64,000 bases of DNA from Lojkania enalia (Eukaryota; Ascomycota; Dothideomycetes; Pleosporales), in the NCBI GenBank assembly GCA_010094045.1, contig ML986610.1, positions 248,001 to 312,000 on the forward strand, read 5' to 3'. The notes beneath the pieces are model-generated. The model was not told where the DNA came from. It saw only the letters and a program-made list of their open reading frames with translations, and searched no databases. A program made the translations under genes and the position numbers. This document shows, in pieces, positions 21,201 through 32,325 of this stretch. Position 1 is the stretch's first letter, and the number at the start of each line of letters is the position of its first letter.

Positions 21201-23868
21201 GGATCGCTTATCCCTATCGTCAATAAGCTGAAGGTAAGTAATACCCACGGAGAGCCTTTGGCAACGCTAAAGAACTTGTAGGAGGGAGACGATCAGGCTG
21301 AATACCAAGCATTTGTTCGGGTAGATCTTTTAATTGATTGTATCCGACATTCGGCAAGCCCACAGGTTCAGAATGGGGCTCTACTCCTCATCTCTAGTCT
21401 TGCATCCTGGGTACCCGAGCTTGTGCTTCATAATCTAATGCCCATCTTCACATTCATCGGATCCACACTTTTGCGCCAGAAGGATGATTATTCCGCTCAT
21501 ATCGTTGATCAAGTATGTAAACACTCTATACTTATCAAGAACGTCGTTAACTTCTTAAAGACGATATCGCTAGTCGTGCCACAGCTGGCTATTTCGCTGA
21601 AGACCAGAAATAAAAATTTCTTGAGCGGAGTGGCAGACCTGCTATTAAGCTTTACTGCCGCATTCGAGCACATTCCTCCACATCGAAGGTTGAAACTCTT
21701 TAGAGAACTTGCACAAACGCTCGGACCCGGAGACTCCCTATTCGCAATTCTCTCTCTTCTCATCGATAGATATCCCACCAGCACAAGTCAACGGAAGTTC
21801 ATTCCTACCCTATTATTCCAGTTCGAACCAATGGTAACGCTTCAAGTTAGTATCAGCTTAGAGTTCTATTTCGACTTTGCTGATCACTATAGACTTTCAA
21901 AGGCTACCTTGACCTTGTTATTGACGCTGCTGGGCCTAAGCGTAAGATATCCGACACGTTGTTCAGCCTCAATGAGAAAGAACCCGCTCAGGTCGAGAGC
22001 TCATTACTGAACCTATTGTCTTCCCTGGCGGACTTTACAACAGATTTAGGACTTCAAAGCCATATCACCAAGGCCTTTAAGAGAAAAGCAGACACGGACA
22101 CTCCACGAAAACTGTTTGCAAGTATTCTAGAGAAAATAGTTCACCTGTCGAAACAACTAACAAGCAGTCAACGACTCTATGACTGCTGCAGGCGAGTGCT
22201 TGCGAGTAGTTTAGATCTACTACCAACCATAGATCTCGTCAAATCCACGGAACTACTCCTTTCGAACTCTGACCATCAAGTTCAGGTAGCAGCAATTAAA
22301 GCAGTGGAGTACAGAGCCGGAAATGTCGTACAGAGTGACCACGATTCCGTGTCCACCCTTGTATCGTTCCTCCCAAGGGTTGAAGAACTCCTACAGGAGA
22401 GTCGGGACATCAATGTGCGTGCCATTTCTGTCGGCTGCATTGATCGTATCGTGGAGAGATTTGGGAAGAAGAACATACAAGCTGTGGTATCGATCGCTCA
22501 AACATTATCTGGTGCGCAAGCATTGGCCAGCAGTGACGATGAGGTGCGCATACTGTCGCTTCTGTGCCTCACTTCCGTTGTGAGTATCTTAGAAGACGAA
22601 GCCATTCCACTCCTCCCGACCGTCCTTCCTCTATCTATTGAATATCTAAAGGAGAGCATTATGGATCGGAAGAATAGCCTCCATGATGCCGTATACACCC
22701 TCCTCTCCGATGTCTTGGAACGACTTGCCTATATGTTCTCTCTAGAGTATTTGATTCCAACGCTCGAGCTATCCCATCAATCAGCTGCTGCCCATTTGGG
22801 TGACTCATGTGATCGGAGTCGACACCAATGCCTTCGGAGTATCGCAAATCATGTTGGAGCTCATGAAGCATTTACCGCTATCAAAGCAAGCATGTCCTCT
22901 GCTATCAAGCACGGCTACGATGCAGCACATGAACAGCTCGGACTGATTCTCACCACCATTGAGCTTCAAACGAAGTCGAGGATGATCAAGGCTAGCCCTA
23001 TACTCTTCACCCTATTCCAAGAAGTTTTTGATATACGAAACCAGATTACTTCTATTGACTCTAACGAAGAGTATGACGACGAAGAAATAAGGAACCTAGA
23101 AGGACGCCTCATCGAAAGCGTTATTTCCATGACATTAAAACTCAACGACGCAACCTTCCGCCCTTTCTTCACTCAGTTAGCAGACCAGTCACACTCGCTA
23201 TCCGAAGCCGGTTTGTATCGATGCATCACCTTTTATAATTTCTTGGCCTCTTTCTTCGATAAATTCAAATCAATAGTTACAAACTACTCATCCTACATCC
23301 TCGACAACTCCACGCAGGTACTGGAACATCTTGCTAAACATGAAGGTAATGCAGAGCTAAGGAGCTCTGTGCTGAAGGCATTGCGTAACAGTTTCCAACA
23401 TGATCAAGACGGTATCCCGTGCCCTTCTTATCCCCAAATTTCGTCAATTTTAACTCGCGTATAGGCTTTTGGCAAGCTCCCTCACACTACAGCACCGTCC
23501 TTCTTCCGCTCCTGAAACAACTCACAATGAATGTCCCAATCGAAATCACCGAGAGCACCACGATCCCTACGATCACCGAACTCGCCACAGCATCTGCATC
23601 GTCCATTGAGAATCACAGAACCATGAATACACAGCTCCTCAGATATTTGCGTGCCGAGGAAGCACATGCACGTCTTGCGACAGTGAAGTGCGAGCAGGCT
23701 TTGACGAAGAAACTAAGGGAAGAGTGGTTAGGTTTATTGCCGGAGATGTTACCATTTATTAGCGAACTGAGGGAGGACGATGATGAGATGGTGGAGCGTG
23801 AGACGCAGAAGTGGATCACAATGGTGGAAGGAGTGCTAGGTGAGGATTTGGAAGGTATGCTACAGTAG
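18300..23868 (+). CDS. UTP10: U3 snoRNP / SSU processome protein UTP10 (HEAT repeats)
   Basis: Six exons join in phase: 18300-18673, 18725-21233, 21282-21512, 21561-21845, 21893-23411 and 23465-23868. They give 1773 residues, normal for fungal UTP10. The N-terminus (MTSLQKQLAAIAASSTHQ, then SLLFEPRVAASQSFD) and the C-terminus (LLPEMLPFISELREDDDE, ending GMLQ) match the family closely. Between them lie many amphipathic HEAT-like helices, an acidic linker near residue 340 and a basic KKRRRTSR patch near residue 880. UTP10 is a nucleolar scaffold in the t-UTP/UtpA complex, needed for pre-18S rRNA processing and rDNA transcription. All five introns are 47-53 bases with GT-AG ends; the last begins GTATCC. 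Stops in the raw DNA at 21281, 22010 and 23464 fall within or beside introns and are not real stops. Confidence 0.95.
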
Positions 23869-24288
23869 TCATCATATTAGCCTAGCGCCAAGGGTCAAAA
23901 ACCCGAATACATCGATTAATATTCGCATGACCGGGCAGGGCAGGGCAACGACAGTAGTTCACTATTAGAACGATTCGCAACATGTGCAAGCAATGCTCTA
24001 CATGGTAGTTTGAGTGAATTACTTAAAGCTTTTAGCCAAAGCCCAATCAGGAAGTACCTCGGCTCGTTGATCCTCCGCGTAAGACTTCGTCCTATGCAAC
24101 TACTTCCCATATACTCCAACTTCTCTCCTCAATCCATAACTCCCGGCCTTCTCCACTCTCGATAGCCCCTTCTTTCTATCTTCCTTATTCTATTACCTTA
24201 TTATTATCTGAATCTAGACTTAGTCAATCGCTGTATCTTAGTTACTTTACACAGTCAAGCTGACAGAAGTTTGGGATCAAAGAGGAAC
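23869..24288. promoter_or_regulatory. UTP10 3' flank and promoter side of the dehydrogenase gene
   Basis: No gene seen. A C/T-rich stretch at 24110-24200 precedes the dehydrogenase start and may be its core promoter. Confidence 0.4.
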
Positions 24289-25314
24289 ATGGCCTCCGCA
24301 AAAGACGACGTGAAGCTCCACGACTTCAAGAACATATTCAGTCTTTCAGGGAAAGTTGCTGTCGTAAGTGGCGGAAGTCGTGGCTTAGGGCTGCATGCTG
24401 CTTCCGGGTAGGACTCCTCTCGCGCCTCACATATTTTCCATTGCTCCTATCGCTCTCTTCGATATTGCTTTTGAAGCTAATTGAGGATAGCTTGATGCAG
24501 GCTGGTTGCTCCAAAGTATTCATCACATCGCGCAAAGCGAAAGGGTGTGAAGAAGCTGTCGCCGCGTTGAACGCCCTGCCGAACAAAGCACCTGGCGCAC
24601 GCGTACGTTGCCCGCCTCCCCCGTTCTTCCCTCCCCCAGAACCGCCTCATTATACAAACCGAACTCTTCACGAACTAATAATGCTCACAGGCAATCTCAA
24701 TCCCCGCCGATTCGAGCAAGATGTCCGAAATTGAGCGTCTTGCCCAAGAAATCGCCAAAGAAACCTCGCACATCGACATCCTATTCGCCAACGCTGGTGC
24801 CACATGGGGCGCCCCTTTCGCCGCCGTCGATGAAAAGAACGGCTGGGACAAGGTCATGGATCTCAATGTCAAAGCCGTCTTCTTCACCATCCAGAAGCTC
24901 GCTCCGCTACTTCAGAAAAGAGCAACACTAGAAGACCCCTCGCGAGTAATTGTCACGGGGTCTGTGGCCGGCATCGGAATAGGTGCCACGGGCTTGCTAG
25001 GCACGTACTCGTATTCCGCCAGCAAAGCCGCGGTTCTGCATCTCGCGCGGAATCTGGCTGTGGAGCTCGGCCCAAGACATATACTGGTTAATGGAATTGC
25101 GCCAGGCTTTTTTCCTAGTAAGATGGCGAATGGGCTGTTGGATGCTGCTGGGGGTGTTGAGAAGTTAGGGGAGGAGTCACCGAATGGGAGGTTAGGACGG
25201 GGTGAGGATATTGCGGGGACGGTAGTGTTTTTGTGTTCAAGGGCGGGAGGCCATGTTAATGGGGATACGATTGTGCTTGATGGGGGGAAGATTTGGGGGA
25301 ATAGTAGGCTGTGA
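24289..25314 (+). CDS. Short-chain dehydrogenase/reductase (SDR)
   Basis: Three exons (24289-24407, 24491-24602, 24691-25314) give 284 residues, normal for a classical SDR. The NADP(H)-binding Gly motif is GGSRGLG (28-34), with a basic SRKAK after the second strand (53-57) favouring NADPH. NAG lies at 111-113. The catalytic serine lies around 168 and the Y185-x3-K189 pair sits in YSASK. The C-terminus ends in VLDGGKIWG, as in 3-oxoacyl-ACP reductase-like enzymes (RhlG/FabG group). Substrate cannot be read from sequence. The true start is the upstream ATG; the inner ATG at 24721 would lose the cofactor site. Introns begin GTAGGA and GTACGT. Confidence 0.9.
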
Positions 25315-25846
25315 GTGGACGCTATCCTCAAGTAAATAGAATGCGCGTTTTGCAAGTGGGGAGTTGTTGAGATCCTATATGGTGCGTCGTGGCTGTCTTG
25401 GCTAGTTGAGTTCCACTCCGCTAGAGCTTGCAGGGACATGTAGCAACACCTATTTTTTGTCATGGCCGTTTCTGAAACGAACAGTCGTCGAGCTACTTGC
25501 ACGTCACTTTTCTACCTTCTACACCGCCATACATCTTTTCGGTCTAAGTTCCAACCTTATCAGACATATGAAGGAAATTTTAGATAATCAATAGGCATTG
25601 AAAGCGGGTTGGTGCTGGAGGTATGCGATATCTCATTAAAGATAACGTCTGAATGCACTTTTACACACTAAATCCATACAGTAGCCCCCGGCCCTAATGC
25701 AAAGTATGCAGACATATGCCCTTTTGTTGAATGAAACATGCAATTTTCGTGTCCATACCCGATTTTGACGAAAAGCTTCAGCTCACGAAAGTACCCCCAA
25801 CACAGGCAAAGTGCTCATGTTCTTAAACACCTCCGGAAACTATATC
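25315..25846. other. Convergent 3' flanks, no gene seen
   Basis: The dehydrogenase and LEU4 converge here. Only short non-coding frames occur. It probably holds both polyadenylation regions. Confidence 0.45.
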
Positions 25847-27843
25847 CTACTTTGCCGTTCCATTGACCTGTGCTTCCAATCTATTTACCAGAGGGCTTCC
25901 CTCCGTCTTCGACGACAATTTAGGGCTCGATTCCGGACTCGGAATGTCCATAGTGTTGCTTCTTTTTGGACGGAACGGGATTGGCGTCGAGGGCCTCGAG
26001 GACAAGAACTATCCCAGAAATTAGTATATTCGCTCTTCAAAATCATTGCCTGTTGATACACTTACGGATGAGGCGGCAGATAGCAGAGCAATAAGAGAAG
26101 CTTGTACAACATCCTGATGGATTCCAACACCCCAAACCTTTTGACTGCTCCCCGCAGCCGTGCACTCTATATACGTTGCTGCCTTCACCTCTTTGGTGGT
26201 CCCAATGGCGTGTTCCTTGTAATCGACAACATCCAAGTCAATGCCTAGGGTCCTAAGGGCATTTGCTAATGATGAAATAGCACCATTGCCTATCCCCCTG
26301 ATTGAGTGCTCCTGGCCGTCGATTTCGATGACGCCTTTGAAGACTCGTTTGAGGTTGCGGTTGCTCTGCGTCTTGCCTACTTCCGGGGGTGCCGGGGATG
26401 TTGAGCGATCGGATGTGATATCGTAGTCCACCAAGCTGAAGCGAGGATTTCGTCTTAAATGGTAGGCGTCTTCGAACAGCTTGGTAATTTCCGTGGGAAG
26501 AAGTTCGCGGCCCAACATATCTGTTTCGCGTTGCACGACCTTGGAGAAGGCGATTTGGAGACCACGAGGGAGATCGAGCTCCAGCTGTCGTTGGATGATC
26601 CAAGCCACGCCTCCCTTTCCGCTTTGTGAGTTGACGCGGATGATAGCTTCGTATGTCCGTCCGATATCCTGGGGGTCGAGAGGGAGATACGGAACTTGCC
26701 AGGGGCTCTCGTTGGTCGCGCCTGCTTTTCTCCTAGCCTGGAAGCCCTTCTTGATAGCATCCTGATGCGATCCGCTGAAGGCGCAGACGACGAGCTGGCC
26801 TCCGTACGGTGCGCGCGCATGCACTGGGATCTTGTTGCTCGACTCCACGATGTCAATGACAGACTTGAGATCCGAGAAGTCGATGTTGGGGTAGATGCCT
26901 TGCGTGTAAAGGTTGAGAGCCAGAGTCACTAGATCTACGTTTCCAGTTCTCTCGCCATTACCGAACAGAGTCCCCTCCACTCTGTCCGCACCCGCCATCT
27001 GTGCTAATTCGGCTGCCGCTACCGCGCATCCGCGGTCATTGTGTGGGTGAAGAGAAACGGAAATCTTATTCCGCTCCGAAATGTTCTTACAAAAGTACTC
27101 AATCTGGTCGGCATACACGTTTGGTGTCGACATCTCCACCGTAGCCGGGAGATTGAAGATGATGGGGTTCTCCTCGCTCGGTTCCCAGGCCGCCTTCACA
27201 GCCTCGCAGACCTCAACCACGAACTCCGGGCTCGAGTCTGAGAAGGTCTCTGGGGAGAACTCAAAGGCCCATTCTGTGCCCGCCGTGCTTGGATCGTCCT
27301 TTGTAATCGAGCGCGCATATCGTGTGCACTCGACCGCCAAAGCCTTGGTCTCTTCGTTGTTCATGTTGAAGACGATTTGCTGAAAACACGGGCTCGTGGC
27401 GAGGTAGAGGTGCAGAATGGCCCTCTTCGCGCCCCTGAGAGAGTCAACAGTGCGCCGGATGAGCTCTTTGCGGCATGGCGACAGCACTTGCAACCATACG
27501 TCGTCGGGCACGGCGCCGGGCGTCTGGATTAATCGCTGCGTGAAGTCGAAGTCGGTTTGCGATGCGGACGGGAAGGATACTTCAACCTCCTTGTAGCCGA
27601 GCTTGACAAGCATCTTGAAGTACTCCCATTTTTGTTCACCGTCCTAGACGATGTTAGCTGCGTTCCCCGCCACTCGGACAAATCGCATACCATAGGGTCT
27701 ACCAACGACTGGTTCCCGTCTCGTAGATCAGTCGACAGCCATCGCGGCGGCTTGTCGATGGTCTTGGACGGCCATGTCCTATCCGGCAAGTTCAATGGCT
27801 GGAATTTTTTGTACTTCTTCCACGGCTCCTTGAGCATCGGCAT
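25847..27843 (-). CDS. LEU4: 2-isopropylmalate synthase (leucine biosynthesis)
   Basis: It catalyses acetyl-CoA plus 2-oxoisovalerate to 2-isopropylmalate, the first committed step of leucine synthesis. Three exons (27843-27691, 27643-26066, 26008-25847) join in phase for 630 residues. The TIM barrel starts with [11 protein letters not shown] (about 37-47). HPHNDRG at about 250 supplies metal-binding histidines, and GERTGN follows at about 281. The C-terminal regulatory (LeuA dimer) domain spans roughly 440-580, with [14 protein letters not shown]. Both introns are standard (GTATGC with a GCTAAC branch; GTAAGT with ACTAAT). The last exon adds a Ser/Pro-rich tail of about 54 residues. The ATG at 27843 is preceded by an in-frame stop, so this form lacks an obvious mitochondrial leader. 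Confidence 0.95.
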
Positions 27844-28377
27844 TTTTGTGGATGGGGGATTGGCGGGCTAGGGGAGGTGGTGTGAACGCGAACTGCCAGT
27901 GAGAATGACAATGGGACTCGAATTGGGTGGTGGTGCAATGAAACGCGCGCCAGAAGCAATAACGGCACCGAGTCCAAGTAACTCCTACGACACCAAGAAA
28001 GCGTATGAATCACAGCAGGGGCAGCAAAAGATTTTAGTCCAGTAGTGCAAGCCCAACCAGTGGCTCATGACTTCAACTGTCAAACTGCGGGGCACGTGCC
28101 GGGCGCGGAAAAATGCACGCCCACGCCCTAATGAGTAACTGCGGGGCATCGGCCAATGAGCGCCGCTCCGATTCCGGCTGCGCTCCGGCTATCCCAGGAA
28201 CAGTCAGGCTAGCCAGGCGTGTACATACTTAGCCCATCTCATCCACCCTACCCCAGGTATTGCAGATCGCACGCCTTTCGTGTCCGACATTTGCGTCGCT
28301 GCTCTTGCGCCATCTGTGCTACACAAGTCGTATCCATTTCGTCAGCTCCCGGCTAGCCTTGAACAACTTCCGTCCGT
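27844..28377 (-). promoter_or_regulatory. LEU4 upstream region
   Basis: This 534-base interval lies between the LEU4 start and the 3' end of the DENN gene, so it should carry the LEU4 promoter. It holds a CCAAT box (about 28153) and a Leu3-like site (28168-28177). A frame from 28013 (starting MIHTLSWCRRSYL) resembles a mitochondrial leader but is out of phase with LEU4. Confidence 0.55.
28168..28177. promoter_or_regulatory. Candidate Leu3-type binding site
   Basis: CCGATTCCGG has the CCG-N4-CGG arrangement of the Leu3 recognition element and differs from CCGGNNCCGG at one position. It sits 325 bases upstream of the LEU4 ATG, where such a site is expected. Leu3-family Zn2Cys6 factors control LEU4 in yeast. 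This is a single-site match and could be chance. Confidence 0.4.
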
Positions 28378-30310
28378 TCAGAATGCTGGTACTCGGCACC
28401 CACAGCACTCCACGCTCGCCCCATGTACTTCCGCTCTCCTCCCGAAATAGCACCATATAAATTCTTGTAGGAATGCCTTGTCCCCTTCACTCCAGCCGTC
28501 CAAGCCGATCCTGCTGATGTCATCTTTGCTCAGGACCAGTGCATCCTGCTCTGCTACATCCTCGTCGTCTGCCGCTTCAATCAGGCCCGCGAGACTCGTT
28601 ATAAGTGACGCTGTCGAGCGGTGAAAGTAAGCAATGACGGACGTGTGTAGGCCGTTCGATTGAAAGTCAGATAAGTCACCCAGGAGCTCGCGATCGCGTT
28701 CTCGTTCTTCCTTTTCGTAAGCGTCCTTCTCACCTGCAGATGCCCACCACATGAAGCCCATGTACGCTAGGCGAGACCATGTCAGTGGTTCGGCAACTTT
28801 ATCATCATAGGATTCGCTGAACGAATCGTCATCGAGGTCCGACTCCCGGCTGTGTAACAGCGCCGTTTGATCGTTTTCGTCCGTATCCCCATTGCCTTCA
28901 CCCAAGGGGGACCGGTACTTCCGAAGCTCTTGCTGCAGGAGCTTATATCGCCAGACGTCTCGCTGGCTTGCCCTCAGCGGCATTCCATCCGATGTCTTTA
29001 TTATGGGCCATTGCCGTTCCTCGGGGGGCGCATCGTATGTGTGGGGCATCTCAACAATAATATCGTACAATTGCGTTTTCGTGGCTAGGATTTCGTCCGT
29101 TGTGCAAGCTACCCAACCTTGAGAGGGCAATTCGTCTTCGGACGGCTCGCTTCCGGTTACGCTCGATCGGAAGTTTTCTAAAAGGGGAATATCGTGTATG
29201 CCGACGGAGAATAAAGTGCGGAGGCGGAGGAGGCTTTCCGTGCCGGGGGATAGAAGCTCGCTGACGGAATTCGGAATGGTGGCTAGAAGTGAAAGGATGA
29301 ATACTGCTCTCGTATTAGCCCAGGATTGCCATCAACGTTCATGGTGGCACGGACCGAACTCGCAAGTAGACCGAACTGGCGGCGAGCCAATGAATAGAAT
29401 ACGCTTGCGCAACAGAGCTGCTTGCTGTAGCCGGAAGACCAACGGTCCAAAGACTTCTATGTACTGAATGATAGCGAGAGCAGGATGATACTGCGGTAGC
29501 GACTGCTCCGAAGGAATGACTGCCGTAAGCATAGACAGTGCTCGTGCCCTGCTATGGCTCTTCGGGGGCTCGAGTTTCGGCGTTGAACCGGAGGGGCCAG
29601 GTTGTAACTGTTCATCCCAAAATTCCTCAAGGACAGCAGTCGCATTTGAGTCTTGTGCCAAGGTGCTGGCGATCTTCTGAAGTCTCGGTGCATGAAGCCA
29701 GCTCCGTCCGAGCCTGCCGTAGCTCAACGGCACGAGGATGCCAACGGCTACGAAATTCGCATTGCGCTCAGCCTCTGATGCCGGGGCATTGGCAAATGCG
29801 CTCAGTCCAGCATATCCTTCATGCACAAAATATCTAGATATTGTAAACATCTATCGTGGAGTGCGCAGGCAAGTATGTGTACGGACACAAGATCACTCTT
29901 CACCGAGTGTAAACCTGAAGGCAGCGACTTGTATTCGACGGCGCCATCGAGAAGAACTACACATTGTGAGTAGAGCCGGCAGGTCGCAGTTCATGTGGTT
30001 ATGTACCATCAACCGAGGCGCGTTTCCAAGCGATTGTATAGCTACATGCGATCTATAAGCTTTGTGCCGGACAATCAGACGCGCGGCTGGGAAGATAGAC
30101 GTACCCAATCTTCTGGTCAAACTTAATCAGGAAGAGCGCCGACAGCTGCGGTGCTTCACTCTCGTGGCTTGACTCAACATCGGTCACGCTCGAATCGGTA
30201 GATGCGGGCATAGCTGGAGGCGCGCGACCGTTGCGCTGCTGTGTCGGTGACGACGTTGTTGACAGGCCACTAAGCAGTGCGAGGGGTTCGGTTACACTTT
30301 CCGCAAACAT
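28378..30310 (-). CDS. DENN-type protein (DUF4484/LCHN-Anr2-like)
   Basis: Five exons (30310-30105, 30041-30007, 29956-29887, 29833-29355, 29306-28378) join in phase to 572 residues. Motifs in order: APQLSALFLIKFDQKIGYTI near residues 56-75, YKSLPSGLHSV and YFVHEGYAGLSAF (about 105-117). Next come PLSYGRLGRSW, then QQAALLRKRILFIG (about 240) and GWVACTTDEILATK (about 325). A C-terminal RIGLDGWSEGDKAFLQE precedes GRRAEVHG. These match the fungal DUF4484 family related to AVL9/LCHN DENN proteins, which are inferred to act on Rab GTPases in secretory traffic. Two introns use the uncommon donor GTCCGT. Exon 2 is only 35 bases. The raw frame begins anew at 29850 with an ATG, but that ATG lies inside intron 3 and is not the start. 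Confidence 0.88.
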
Positions 30311-30949
30311 GCTAAAATTACCCGGCACCTCGAGCACATGTCATACGTAGACGAGGAACTTCGGACGACTCAGTCGATACGCTACAGTAGCTCATCCATA
30401 TCTATTCCATATCACAATGATTCCCGCCAGGAGATATCCGGAGACGTCGTATCTGTCAACCCCGAACCTGACGCTCTGGTTACCTAGTTCCCATCTTATC
30501 ATATGCCGTATGCACTGCACAATATAGTCTCCAGAAATTGTATTTTGCTTGCTTCTTCTCCTCAATCAATAGCATTTTCGAAAATCTGATTCTCCATAAT
30601 ATAACCAATGGCACATTTAATTAAAAACCGAGGAGGGGAAAGTAGAAAGAGCAGGATACTCTAGGAGATGTCGGATCTCCGATTCGAGTCTTTCATTTAT
30701 TGGTTTCACTGCAACCTCCTTCCCAAGTCTTCTAGTTCGCACAACTCTCCTACATCACAATGAGCTAGAAGCTCAGTAATCCCAGCGCTCCGACATCGGG
30801 ACCAACGTACCATGATACCCACAACCCGCTTATCACCGGGACTAAAAACCCTTTGATATAAAGTAGTTCTCCAAACATGTATAAACGCATACAAACTACG
30901 CCAGCACATTACGAATACCAGAGCATAGAGTTGTGAATAAAGATACCCA
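30311..30949. promoter_or_regulatory. Divergent promoter region, DENN gene and DUF1989 gene
   Basis: 639 bases between divergent starts. No gene is visible. The central part around 30480-30640 is A+T-rich. No recognisable regulatory site stands out. Confidence 0.5.
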
Positions 30950-32069
30950 ATGGCCTCCAAAACCAGCACTGCCCAAGCCCCGGCCCCAGCCTACTTCCCC
31001 ACCTCCGCAGACTCGCCCCTCCATCCGCCCACATCACTCTATACCCGCCTCGCCAACCTCCCCAGAACCAGTCTCATCCAAATAGAGTCTTTCATTGTAC
31101 CACCACGTTCAGGGAAGGCGTGGAAAGTGCCCTCAGGCTGCCTATTCCGGCTCTCCACGCCCGAAGGCCCGCAGGTCGGTGATCTGAACATCTGGAACGC
31201 GGAGGATACGCGGGAGCGGTTCTGGGCGTCAAGGACGAGGCAGTTGCATGGGAGTCATATGGAAGCGGGGGATCGGCTGTGGAGCTGTCTGCCTTTTATG
31301 AGACCATTGTGTGGGATTGTTAGGGATGGGTGTGGGTTGGGGGATCGGGAGGAGAGGCGGACGGAAAGGGGTGCTATGACGAGGTGGGGAGGGAGGTGTC
31401 ATGATTTGCTGGGGACGCGGTGCGATCCTTATGGTAAGGCTTCCATTACCTACCTTATTAATCATTCTGAACGATGTATCATATTGCTGAGTGAGTGGGG
31501 ATGGCTCTGATGAATGCTAGATCGGACCTCTGCGGTTACGACTTGTATTATTATTCTTAGAACTGGGCTCCTTGGTGGCTTCTCGTGTTTGTACTGACTC
31601 CTTGAAAGTATCTCACATGTTGACCGGTGCCTCCTACGACTACCACTGTCACTCCAACCTCGTCCGCGCTATTCTCCCCCACGGCCTCACAGAATTCGAC
31701 GTCCACGACGTCCTCAATGTTTTCCAAGTCACCGGACTCGATTCCGAAGGTCGTTACTTCATGGAATCCTCGCCGGCCACCAAAGACTCTTTTATTGATT
31801 TTTTCGCTGAGCAGGATTTGTTTTGCGCACTAAGTACGTGTCCAGGGGGCGATTTGAGTGCTTGGGGTTGGACGCAGGCGGAGGAGGCCGCAGGGAAAAA
31901 GGATGTGCCAGTAGAGGGAGGAATGAAGGAAACATGTAGACCCATTAAAGTGGAAGTTTGGAGGATCAAAGAGGAGGCGAGGGCAGAGGCATTGAAAGGG
32001 TGGAAGAGACTGGAGCGAAGCGGGTATAAAGGGATGCATGGGATGAGTATTCCTAGCGGAGAAGCGTAA
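30950..32069 (+). CDS. DUF1989 (urea carboxylase-associated) family protein
   Basis: Two exons (30950-31433 and 31609-32069; 175-base intron, donor GTAAGG) give 314 residues. It shows the DUF1989 hallmarks: a hydrophobic strand IPQ-like region (LIQIESFIVPPRSGKAW), GDLNIWN, a central RCDPY spanning the exon join, then CHSNL and NVFQVTG. The C-terminal half has DFFAEQDLFCALSTCPGGDL, with the Cys/Asp residues expected for metal binding. The family accompanies urea carboxylase and aminomethyltransferase-like functions in bacteria; the fungal role is unsettled. No urea-metabolism gene lies next to it here. The intron is long compared with its neighbours. Confidence 0.88.
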
Positions 32070-32325
32070 AATTTGGATAAGATGGACACCGGACCTTTCA
32101 CTTTCGGCGTTCTTCTGCTAAAACTATTCGCGGATCCTGGATGTTTGGGCGTTAAACATGCATAGATCTGTGACAACTGACAATGATTTTAGAAAGAAGG
32201 AGCACCGTCATCTGTAGAGACCAAATATAGTGTCAACACAATAAAGCGCTCAGAGGTCGGGGCTGTCTAATTCGGATCTCTTCTCTAAGATACGGCTGAA
32301 AAGAAGCAAGAGCGATCGCAATGGC

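Noticed and set aside
20444..21223. 259-codon minus-strand frame opposite UTP10
   Set aside because: It is antisense to a strongly supported coding exon, with no domain or promoter.
21959..23464. Several independent HEAT-repeat genes between 18.3 and 23.9 kb
   Set aside because: The breaks coincide with 47-53-base introns; one UTP10 gene explains all.
24721..25314. SDR starting at 24721
   Set aside because: It would lack the NADPH-binding Gly motif, which lies in two upstream exons that join in phase.
29332..29850. Separate gene starting with the ATG at 29850 on the minus strand
   Set aside because: That ATG lies inside an intron of the DENN/DUF4484 gene; splicing upstream exons restores the family N-terminus.
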